A DNA stretch of 16,375 nucleotides, from contig PIVW01000079.1 of the NCBI GenBank assembly GCA_003353825.1, forward strand, positions 1 to 16,375, in the 5' to 3' direction. A program made the translations under genes and the position numbers. The first letter of the stretch is position 1; the number at the start of each line of letters is the position of its first letter. The notes beneath the pieces are model-generated. The model was not told the DNA's origin. It made no database searches and worked only from the letters and a program-made list of their open reading frames with translations. The DNA comes from Chloroflexota bacterium. GTDB lineage: Bacteria; Chloroflexota; Anaerolineae; J102. Shown in pieces: positions 1 to 6,075 of the stretch.

Positions 1-210
1 GCATGTCCATAATGTAATGGTCCCATTCCCCAGTCTAATCGCGAATATTGGGAACGAAAGATTAACAGAAATATCGAGAGGGACAAGAAGTACAACGAGG
101 AGTTAGCTAAAGAAGGATGGCGAGTAATTCGTATCTGGGAACATCAGTTTAAGAAAGATAGTTGGGATCATTTAGTTGTATATCTTCGTAAGACTCTACA
201 GCCAACTTAA
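1..210 (+). pseudogene. vsr: Vsr-type DNA mismatch endonuclease, C-terminal part, with in-frame stop
   Basis: Read in frame from base 1, this encodes the C-terminal part of a very-short-patch-repair endonuclease. Vsr nicks next to T:G mismatches left by deamination of 5-methylcytosine. The stretch reads A-C-P, a TAA at 10-12, then CNGPIPQSNREYW, a basic helix (ERKINRNIERDKKYNEEL) and GWRVIRIWEHQFK, ending at TAA 208-210. This matches the family order of the His/Cys zinc segment, the (T/S)NxEYW motif, the NxxRDxxxxxxLxxxGWxVxxxWE core and a short tail. The catalytic N-terminal half lies outside the window. The Ala-Cys-Pro before the stop already fits the zinc segment in the same frame, so a point change (for example TAT/TAC to TAA) explains the stop better than a frameshift; a base-call error is possible. 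The gene sits 12 bases before the restriction gene and near a C5 methyltransferase, the usual partner of vsr. Confidence 0.68.
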
Positions 211-222
211 CAGAGGTAGGAT

Positions 223-773
223 ATGAGTGAGTTGAAACTAGACATCGAACAGGCCTACAAATTCTACAAAGATTATTTGTTGAAACCAGCAAGAAGTAAG
301 TCAGAAATATACCGAAGATACCGATTTAATCCGCCATCCATCCATCCATCCCTTCAATTGATTGGGAAGTTTTTGCGGCAATCCTGATGAAGGATAAAGC
401 AAATTCAGAAAAATACGATCACGATCTAGAAAATCACGAAGTTAAATCCGCACAAAATCAGAAGGGATTTGAGTATCAGTACCACAAAAATCACTGGGAA
501 AAGAAGCTTGATGGCGACATAAAAGTCGATCATGTATTTATATCGTACACGCTCAATTACTCACATGTTGTAGTACGGCTTGTTGCTGGTCGTCTACTTG
601 CCTACAAATTTGAGAGATGGCGTCCGCTAATAGCTAAGAATTATGAAGATGGCGTGAAACAAAGATTTCGGCGACAAGTAACCTATGGGGAAGTAACACG
701 CCAGGGCCACGTAATTTTGAAAATCGAAAATGGGAAGCTAGTCAACCCAGGTCCCAGTCCCCAAAATGCTTAG
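223..773 (+). pseudogene. Putative type II restriction endonuclease, split by a frameshift at a CCAT repeat
   Basis: An ATG at 223 has a good ribosome site (AGAGGTAGGA) 12 bases after the vsr stop. It opens a frame (MSELKLDIEQAYKFYKDYLL...) that ends early at TGA 385-387. A second frame continues to TAG 771-773 and is open from about 330, well before its first ATG at 387. The switch falls on four CCAT units (334-349). Two or five units would join the frames into one protein of about 180 or 184 residues, joining RYRFNPPSI to PSIDWEVFAAIL. The joined protein has an acidic stretch YDHDLENHEVKS that could be the D...E-x-K core of a PD-(D/E)XK nuclease. It is flanked by vsr and a C5 methyltransferase, which supports a restriction role. 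I do not recognise the exact family or recognition site. Codon use is AT-rich compared with gltX. The 3' end overlaps the convergent methyltransferase gene by 32 bp. If the 387 ATG is used, a 128-residue protein results, lacking the N-terminal third. Confidence 0.6.
334..349. repeat. Tetranucleotide repeat (CCAT)4 at the frameshift point
   Basis: Four exact CCAT units occupy 334-337, 338-341, 342-345 and 346-349, followed by CCC. The two halves of the restriction gene are in different frames on either side. Gain of one unit or loss of two restores a single frame. Tetranucleotide repeats inside restriction-modification genes are a known type of slippage switch, although four copies is short for a fast one. 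Confidence 0.85.
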
Positions 774-1938
774 CGACGATCTGGTTTAGAATATTTTTTG
801 CAATCCACTCGATAACGTCCACACATACAGCATCACCAAAACCAGTTAGAGCCTGAATCGTATTCAGGGGTAAGGGGTAGTCATCTGGAACCCCTTGTAG
901 ACGGGCATACTCTCGTGGGGTCATATGGCGCATCCCAACTTCCCCATAACCGGCCACAATGACGATCTGTCTGCTACTCCCCCCTCTGGCCGTGCGCAAA
1001 CATCCCGCTATATCCCCTTTACGGACCTCAGCCCGCTGATGTCCATTTCTTCTGCGACGGTAGACAGTACGATAACTCCACTCAAATTTATGACGCATAG
1101 CCTCTACTCGCTTCCGATGCTCATAGGCCATCATATCTAAGTGTCTGCTAACTTGGTCCTTGCTCCACCATCGTGGATCATCCTCTGTCATTTTTTCGAT
1201 GACTTCGTCTGCTAAACCACCATCACGTAGAGGTGGCGGGGCGGGCACATCGAGGATATGCCACACCATATCTTCGTTTTCCTGGATTGTCTTTTTCAGC
1301 TTGGTAAATGCGAGTGAATCCGGTCGGCCAAACAGTTTATTGATGTCGTTGTTAGGCTTTTGAGATTGTACCCCTACGACAAAAATCCTGAGTCTGCTCT
1401 GTGGCGTAAAGCGAAGAGCATCTAGGGAGTACACATCGCAAGCATATCCAAGATCGTTGAGAGCCTCAATGGTGATGCGAAAATCGTTACCTTTGTTGGA
1501 AGTAAGCCAGCCAGGAACATTCTCTAACATAACCAACGGTGGCTTATCATTTCCCTGCTTTTCAAGTATTTTAGTGAATCCCCAAAATGCACTAGAGTGC
1601 TCCCCCTCGAGGCCATTTCGATTTCCCGCTAATGACAAATCAATACACGGAAATGATGAAGTCGCCAGGGTGGTCACCGGGACCTCACTCATTTTCAGAT
1701 GGTCAATGTTTCGAGGATCGTAGTGTCCTTCACCATCACTAAAGTACGATTCATACATCTCTTGCTTCCGAGGATCAAAGTCATTGGCAAAAACGATCTC
1801 CCATCCTGCTTGCTCAAGTCCAAGTCGCACCAAACCGATTCCAGCAAAATACTCCGCAACCGTTAATGGAGCGGTTATTGCCGGTTCAAAGACTTGTATC
1901 TGTGGTTGGATTTCAGAGAGAGTCAATTGTTGTGTCAT
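742..1938 (-). CDS. DNA (cytosine-5-)-methyltransferase
   Basis: Methylates cytosine C5 within a target sequence using S-adenosylmethionine; here it is the modification partner of the adjacent restriction gene. The 398-residue protein shows the family motifs in order: motif I VAEYFAGIGLVRLGL (27-41), motif IV with catalytic Cys98 in SSFPCIDLSLAG, motif VI LENVPGW (138-144), motif VIII QSRLRIFVVG (180-189), motif IX around RTARGGSSRQIV and TPREYARLQGVPDDY (340-354), and motif X GFGDAVCVDV. The likely target-recognition region is about 190-310, ending in a run of Arg at 291-297. I chose the ATG at 1938 because AGGA lies 8-12 bases upstream; the longer frame from 1983 adds 15 residues with no ribosome site. 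The gene looks intact and its 3' end overlaps the restriction gene tail to tail. The target sequence cannot be deduced here, but a nearby vsr agrees with 5-methylcytosine as the product. Confidence 0.92.
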   Translation of the reverse strand: MTQQLTLSEIQPQIQVFEPAITAPLTVAEYFAGIGLVRLGLEQAGWEIVFANDFDPRKQEMYESYFSDGEGHYDPRNIDHLKMSEVPVTTLATSSFPCIDLSLAGNRNGLEGEHSSAFWGFTKILEKQGNDKPPLVMLENVPGWLTSNKGNDFRITIEALNDLGYACDVYSLDALRFTPQSRLRIFVVGVQSQKPNNDINKLFGRPDSLAFTKLKKTIQENEDMVWHILDVPAPPPLRDGGLADEVIEKMTEDDPRWWSKDQVSRHLDMMAYEHRKRVEAMRHKFEWSYRTVYRRRRNGHQRAEVRKGDIAGCLRTARGGSSRQIVIVAGYGEVGMRHMTPREYARLQGVPDDYPLPLNTIQALTGFGDAVCVDVIEWIAKNILNQIVAKHFGDWDLG

Positions 1939-2103
1939 GATGGAGTTCCTTTTAGATATTTTACATGATAACCCCCAAATCAAAATAGAACAAACATTCC
2001 ATTTGTGTCCTATAGTGGCGGTTTCCCCTTGCAGTGGTTTCGGGATCGTGCTAAAAGGGTTGTGTACTTCAGAAATTCAGAGACCAAAGTAGCCATGAAG
2101 AAG

Positions 2104-2157
2104 GCACTTTTCCGAGGTGTAGGTCGCGATGGCTACACCTATGCATCAGAGAAGTGC
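2104..2157. terminator. Two-tier hairpin between the methyltransferase and gltX, possible terminator
   Basis: An inner perfect 8-bp stem AGGTGTAG (2115-2122) / CTACACCT (2133-2140) with a 10-base loop is enclosed by an outer stem GCACTTTTC (2104-2112) / GAGAAGTGC (2149-2157) with one G-U pair. On the plus strand it is followed by ATTTTT, the layout of an intrinsic terminator. gltX ends at 2167 on the minus strand, so the hairpin lies just downstream of gltX, but no clear U-run follows in that direction. It may insulate gltX from the island, act in both directions, or be a repeat relic. Confidence 0.45.
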
Positions 2158-2166
2158 TATTTTTGA

Positions 2167-3675
2167 TTATTCTAGCGGCACTAAAGGAATGGCCGCCTTG
2201 ATGCGCTCGACCGTCATCTTCTGCCCTAATGCTGCCAGGGTGGCGAACAGGGGTGGGGCCACGCGTTGGCCCGTAGCAGCGACGCGGATGGGGTTGAAGA
2301 CCTGACCTGCTTTCAGTCCCATCTCTGTGGCCTGTGCGCGCAATGTCGCTTCGATTGCTGCCTTATCCCATTGCTGCAACCCTTGTAACACCTGGGCAGA
2401 ATGGGTGAGACTGGCAACGACCTGTTCACCTGTGGTTTTGCGCGGGATCAGATCTTTTGGCTCCTCGATAGTGATCTTGTCTGCATAAAGATAGGCAACC
2501 AGTCCCGCTGCATCGGTGAGTTTTTTCATCCGTTCCTGCAAATCAGGCGCCAAAAGCTGTAGACGCTCATCCTTGCGCAGAACGTCTGCCGGTATGCCCA
2601 ACTGATCGCTAAGATAAGGAGCCATTGCCTCGATCAGAGCGGTAGGTGATAATTGGCGGATGTAGACGCCGTTCATCCACTCCAGCTTATCGGCCGGGAA
2701 TGCGCCCGGTGAGGCTTGGATCGATTCTATGGAAAAGGCATCGATGGAAGTGGCTCGATCATATATCTCGGTCTCACCATCCAAAGCCCAGCCGATCCCG
2801 CTAAGAAAATTGACGACCGCCTCCGGGAGATAGCCCATGGTTTGGTAATCATGCACGAACACTGGCGTCACAGTGCCGTCAGGATTTTGGATGGCGCGCT
2901 TACTTACCTTGCCCTTGCCGCTTGGGCTGAGAATCACCGGAAGGTGTGCCCACAGCGGCGGCTGCCAGCCAAAGGCGTCGTAGAGATGCCGATGAATGGG
3001 CAGCGAGGATAGCCATTCGTCACCGCGCATGATGTGGGTGATTTCCATAAAGTGGTCGTCGACGATATTTGCCAGATGATAGGTTGGCCAACCATCACTT
3101 TTGACCAGAACGGCATCTTGAAGATTACTATTTTCAAAAGTGATGTCGCCACGAATGACATCATGAACTGTGACCGATCCCGTTTCTGGAATTGCCAGAC
3201 GAACGACCCAAGAGCGTCCTTCGGCCTCACGGTCCCTCCGCTCCTTTGCACTAAGATAGCGGCAGCGCCGGTCATAGCGAGAACTTTCCTTGCGAGCGCG
3301 TTGTTCAGCGCGCATCGCATCCAGTTCTTCAGCGGTACAGTAACAGCGGTAAGCGGCACCCTGCTCGATCAACCACCCGGCCCAGTGCTGGTACAATGCC
3401 AAGCGCTCGGATTGAAAGTAGGGGCCAAGATCGCCACCTATCTCGGGTCCTTCATCCCAATCGAGGCCAAGCCAGCGTAGCCCCTCCATGAGATTTTGCA
3501 ATGAGTCTTCTTGGTAGCGTTTGCGGTCGGTATCCTCGATGCGCAGGATAAAACTGCCACCGCTGTGGCGGGCATAGAGCCAGTTGAAAAGCGCCGTACG
3601 GGCGCCGCCGATATGGAAATAGCCGGTGGGGCTGGGGGCAAAACGTACTCGGGCGGGTCTGATGTCAGAGGTCAT
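2167..3675 (-). CDS. gltX: Glutamyl-tRNA synthetase
   Basis: Cytoplasmic class I aminoacyl-tRNA synthetase that charges tRNA-Glu with glutamate using ATP. The 502-residue protein starts RVRFAPSPTGYFHIGGARTALFN; the signature HIGG at 21-24 is the family form of HIGH. It continues with FILRIEDTD, then a Cys-rich insert (AYRCYC ... YDRRC) that may bind zinc, the DDHFMEITHIMRGDEW block, and the second signature K-V-S-K-R at residues 256-260 in place of the commoner KMSKR or KLSKR. The C-terminal anticodon-binding region ends with an IPLVPLE tail. The length is normal for bacterial GluRS. I chose the ATG at 3675: it puts the conserved RVRFAPSPTG at residue 9, whereas the longer frame from 3735 adds 20 unlike residues. 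No strong ribosome site is visible. The gene stands alone between two accessory modules and is intact. Confidence 0.95.
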   Translation of the reverse strand: MTSDIRPARVRFAPSPTGYFHIGGARTALFNWLYARHSGGSFILRIEDTDRKRYQEDSLQNLMEGLRWLGLDWDEGPEIGGDLGPYFQSERLALYQHWAGWLIEQGAAYRCYCTAEELDAMRAEQRARKESSRYDRRCRYLSAKERRDREAEGRSWVVRLAIPETGSVTVHDVIRGDITFENSNLQDAVLVKSDGWPTYHLANIVDDHFMEITHIMRGDEWLSSLPIHRHLYDAFGWQPPLWAHLPVILSPSGKGKVSKRAIQNPDGTVTPVFVHDYQTMGYLPEAVVNFLSGIGWALDGETEIYDRATSIDAFSIESIQASPGAFPADKLEWMNGVYIRQLSPTALIEAMAPYLSDQLGIPADVLRKDERLQLLAPDLQERMKKLTDAAGLVAYLYADKITIEEPKDLIPRKTTGEQVVASLTHSAQVLQGLQQWDKAAIEATLRAQATEMGLKAGQVFNPIRVAATGQRVAPPLFATLAALGQKMTVERIKAAIPLVPLE

Positions 3676-3752
3676 GTAGATAATCCGATTTGTGATTGAG
3701 AAAAGCTTTGGTTTAACGACCAACGTCACACGCAAGGGTGGATACGGTGCAG

Positions 3753-3780
3753 ACTATCAATGTAGACGAATTCGCGTCAA
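3753..3780 (-). promoter_or_regulatory. Weak candidate promoter for gltX
   Basis: On the minus strand TTGACG (3780-3775, 5 of 6 to the -35 consensus) is followed after 16 bases by GATAGT (3758-3753, 4 of 6 to the -10 consensus). This would give a leader of about 70 bases before gltX. I see no T-box features or other riboswitch in the leader. The rest of the 188-bp gap between the HNH gene and gltX shows nothing recognisable. Confidence 0.25.
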
Positions 3781-3863
3781 TCGAACCGAAAACCTCAAGT
3801 CGGGCCTTGATCAGCCCTTGCACCGTCGACGCAAGGTTAGAAACAGGCAGTATAGACATTTTG

Positions 3864-4295
3864 TTACTTCATCGATGGTGGATGCTTGCCGCCCAGAAGT
3901 AACAGAGCCCGAATGTTAATCAGACTTTCCCTATTCATCTTCAGTGCCAGCACTGTTGCGCGACCAACAGGTGTAGCTCCGACAATATGAAGGTAATCAT
4001 CACTCCAGGCAAAATGCTCATGCCAATCCTGCCTTCGTGGGTTATACAGCGAAATCACGATTTTGCTAACGGGATCTACACCTGACGTCTTTGTATATTT
4101 ATGTCCGTTACATCCACCACATGCATAGCACAAGTTATTCAGAAGCGTCTCTCCACCCTTCGCATTCGGGATGATGTGTTCATAAACAAAAGATTGCGCT
4201 GAATACTCGGCCCAGTATTGGCGATATTCGCAACGATGATCAGCTCTTGCTTTGATTTGTTCCTGCTCTTCAGCAGAGATGTATCGTCTAGGCAT
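3864..4295 (-). CDS. HNH endonuclease family protein, missing one zinc Cys
   Basis: A 143-residue HNH protein of the type common in cyanobacteria and Chloroflexota. The core runs RCEYRQYW (21-28), FVYEHIIPNAKGG (36-48, with the HNH histidine H40), LLNNLCYACGGCNGHKYTK (51-69, with Asn54, His65 and the Cys59-x2-Cys62 knuckle), followed by the family tail WHEHFAWSDDYLHIVGATPVGRAT. In this family the first knuckle is normally Cys-x2-Cys; here it is Cys22-x2-Arg25 (codon CGC at 4223-4221), so one of four zinc ligands is missing. One transition would restore Cys (TGC). The gene overlaps the end of the upstream small gene by 8 bp, so the two were translated together. Members of this family are usually of unknown cellular role, with nuclease activity assumed from the fold. 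Whether this copy is active is doubtful. Confidence 0.85.
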   Translation of the reverse strand: MPRRYISAEEQEQIKARADHRCEYRQYWAEYSAQSFVYEHIIPNAKGGETLLNNLCYACGGCNGHKYTKTSGVDPVSKIVISLYNPRRQDWHEHFAWSDDYLHIVGATPVGRATVLALKMNRESLINIRALLLLGGKHPPSMK

Positions 4296-4699
4296 ATTTT
4301 GGCGGATGGCGAATGCTTAGTTGAGACATCAAATCATCAAGACTAATTTTGCGAAGTTGGGATAACTCAATTAGATATTTCAGTCGTTCTGCATCAGTAT
4401 GCTCAACTACTTCTATCAGGCTCAGCAGTTCCTGATGTTCGTCAGGAGTTATCTGCTCTGCCAACAGCTTTTTTTGAAGTTCATCGTATCGAACCTGAAC
4501 ACCGTCGGCTAAACCTTTTCCTATTTTACAAAGCAACACCGACTCTCTTTCTGGAAGATGTGGTGCCTTGCGCTGTGCCAGAATCATACTAATCTCAGAC
4601 AAGAGACGCTCAATTTCGAGAGTATCTAGTTGAGATACTCCTCCTATGACCTCATTTATATCGATGCTAACTTCTGACTTTAGTTGTCAAGGTAGTCAT
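4288..4699 (-). pseudogene. Small helical partner of the HNH gene, frameshifted by a 7-bp tandem duplication
   Basis: The obvious open frame begins only at TTG 4602 or ATG 4587, neither with a ribosome site, yet it stays open and protein-like back to about 4690 (SIDINEVIGGVSQLDTLEIE). A proper start lies further up: AGGATAAACAATG with the ATG at 4699-4697, but this frame (MTTLTTKVRS) stops at TAG 4669-4667. Between them is a 7-bp near-tandem repeat AAGTCAG/AAGTTAG (4680-4667, minus strand). Removing one copy joins the frames as MTTLTTKVSIDINEVIGGVS and gives a 134-residue protein. It is charged and helical, of the kind that precedes this HNH family in cyanobacteria and Chloroflexota (from memory); its function is unknown. 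It overlaps the HNH gene by 8 bp. As read, the gene is broken; only a re-initiated fragment of about 104 or 99 residues could be made. Confidence 0.6.
4667..4680. repeat. 7-bp tandem duplication inside the HNH partner gene
   Basis: On the minus strand AAGTCAG (4680-4674) is directly followed by AAGTTAG (4673-4667), with one mismatch in seven. Its 7-base length is exactly the kind of change needed to produce the +1 frameshift between the well-placed ATG at 4699 and the downstream coding frame. Confidence 0.75.
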
Positions 4700-4741
4700 T
4701 GTTTATCCTGATCGTGTCAATCTGATTGCCTCTATGGGGTT

Positions 4742-4771
4742 ATTATAGCAGCAAAGCCAAGTGTATCGCCA
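4742..4771 (-). promoter_or_regulatory. Candidate promoter for the HNH module
   Basis: A perfect TATAAT lies at 4747-4742 on the minus strand. Transcription would start near 4735, giving a leader of about 36 bases before the ATG at 4699 with its AGGA ribosome site. The -35 region is poor (TGGCGA at 4771-4766 with an 18-base spacer, 3 of 6). Confidence 0.45.
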
Positions 4772-4841
4772 CTCAGATTTTCACTCATACACCATTTATC
4801 TGTGTCTGTTCAACAGGATTTCGTGTAGTCTTAGAAAACAC

Positions 4842-4869
4842 ATGTTGCGTGTTGCATGTTATGTGATGT
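4842..4869. repeat. Degenerate heptamer tandem repeat in the HNH-rodA spacer
   Basis: Four 7-base units run ATGTTGC, GTGTTGC, ATGTTAT, GTGATGT. The first two differ at one base and the later ones are more degenerate. This lies in the 281-bp spacer 4700-4980. Apart from this repeat and the HNH promoter I see no gene, clear terminator or RNA in that spacer; rodA ends at 4981 without an obvious hairpin plus U-run. Confidence 0.45.
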
Positions 4870-4980
4870 TTGTGCTAACGAACCACACCTTTCTATTAGG
4901 AGCCACGCAAATTGCGAATGAGTCTCTATGTCTTTCACGCACATGTGTCGGATAATCGAGGATCGGCGGCCTATTATCTG

Positions 4981-6075
4981 TCAGAATTCGATCTTTTTCT
5001 TGCGCATGGCAACGCTTTGGGCAAGGCCTATTAGCAGCATGAGGGATATGATAGCGTTACCCCCATAGCTGACAAAGGGCAGTGGCAAGCCTGTGACCGG
5101 GATCAGGGCCATGTTCATGCCAACATTGACGACAGTTTGAAACATGACAATGCCTGCGATTCCGATCACAACCAGGCGTCCGAAAGGATCTCTTGCCTCA
5201 TCGGCAATCCGCCACAAGCGCATGATTACAAAAAAGAGAAGGAGTATCAAGATGATGGCGCCGACAAAGCCTATCTCCTCGGCCACTACAGAGAAGATGA
5301 AATCGGTGTGGCGCACACGCAGGAAATGCAGCTGGTTTTGCGTGCCCTGGCCGTAACCTTTGCCAAGTAGACCACCTGAGCCAACACTTACAAGTGCTTG
5401 TTCAACATTAAAGTAGTTGTCAGGATCGCCGGTGGGATCGAGAAAAACAAGGATGCGGTTACGCTGGTGCTCTTCTAATACTGTCCAGAACAGGGGGGCA
5501 AGTGCAGTGGCGCCTACGGCTGCAATCAGCACTTGGCGAGCATGTAAACCTGCCGCGACCAAGATGATGGCGCCTTCGACAGCCAGAACAATCGCTGTGC
5601 CCAAATCTGGCTCCAGAAACACCGTAAGCAACAGGGGCGCCATGATGGCGGCAGCTGTCAACAATGTTCTTATGCTGCCGAGTGTCGTCAGGTTATTGGC
5701 CAGATACTTGGCCAGAGCCAGTGCCATAACGATTTTTGCCAACTCGGAGGGCTGAATCGGGAAGAGTCCGAAGAAGTTGATCCAGCTTTGGGCGCCAAAC
5801 AACGTGCTACCCAAAACCCCAACCAGCGCCAGCAGCATGAGGACGATGATATAGATGGGTATCGTCATCGTTCCCAAGAAATTGTAGTCGAATGCCGCGA
5901 CCAGAAACATGATCAGCAGGCCGGCAATGATATAGCCGATTTGCCTTTGAGGATAGGTCACCAACTCGGGATCACCTTTTACGGCGCTGGTGATCATGAG
6001 CACACCATAGACACTCAGAGCCATGATGGCGGCAAGTAACAACCAGTCGAACGAACGCCAGTTGCGTCTTATCAT
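4981..6075 (-). CDS. rodA: Rod-shape peptidoglycan glycosyltransferase RodA (SEDS family)
   Basis: Integral membrane SEDS protein that polymerises lipid II into glycan strands during lateral-wall growth, working with the PBP2 made by the gene before it. The 364-residue protein has about ten hydrophobic segments and the family blocks QPSELAK (108-114), EPDLGTA (155-161), HTDFIFSVVAEEIGFVGA (256-273, with the conserved Asp258) and PVTGLPLPFVSYGG (326-339). Loop positions, the periplasmic block VFLDPTGDPDNYFNVEQALVS and the C-terminal MRKKKIEF tail match RodA rather than FtsW, and the operon setting decides it. Its ATG at 6075 overlaps the mrdA stop as ATGA, so the two are translationally coupled. 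It is the last gene of the mreBCD-mrdA-rodA operon. Confidence 0.95.
   Translation of the reverse strand: MIRRNWRSFDWLLLAAIMALSVYGVLMITSAVKGDPELVTYPQRQIGYIIAGLLIMFLVAAFDYNFLGTMTIPIYIIVLMLLALVGVLGSTLFGAQSWINFFGLFPIQPSELAKIVMALALAKYLANNLTTLGSIRTLLTAAAIMAPLLLTVFLEPDLGTAIVLAVEGAIILVAAGLHARQVLIAAVGATALAPLFWTVLEEHQRNRILVFLDPTGDPDNYFNVEQALVSVGSGGLLGKGYGQGTQNQLHFLRVRHTDFIFSVVAEEIGFVGAIILILLLFFVIMRLWRIADEARDPFGRLVVIGIAGIVMFQTVVNVGMNMALIPVTGLPLPFVSYGGNAIISLMLLIGLAQSVAMRKKKIEF

Noticed and set aside
256..296. Start of the restriction gene at a later codon within the N-terminal frame
   Set aside because: The ATG at 223 has the only good ribosome site and lies 12 bases after vsr, as expected for an operon.
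1784..2092. 102-codon plus-strand frame over the methyltransferase start and spacer
   Set aside because: Covers the methyltransferase 5' coding region in antisense and has no ribosome site or known motif.
2896..2910. GluRS second signature reads KVSKR instead of KMSKR/KLSKR
   Set aside because: A conservative hydrophobic change in an otherwise complete enzyme; not enough to suggest altered function.
2934..3480. Open frames of 141 and 148 codons inside gltX on both strands
   Set aside because: Shadows of gltX in other frames, without ribosome sites or protein-like character.
3676..3863. T-box or riboswitch in front of gltX
   Set aside because: Short inverted matches (GCAAGGG and CCCTTGC) occur but do not form a consistent set of stems, and no T-box sequence is visible.
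4761..4955. 64-codon plus-strand frame in the spacer before rodA
   Set aside because: No ribosome site and no recognisable motif; its translation covers a heptamer repeat, so it is probably chance.
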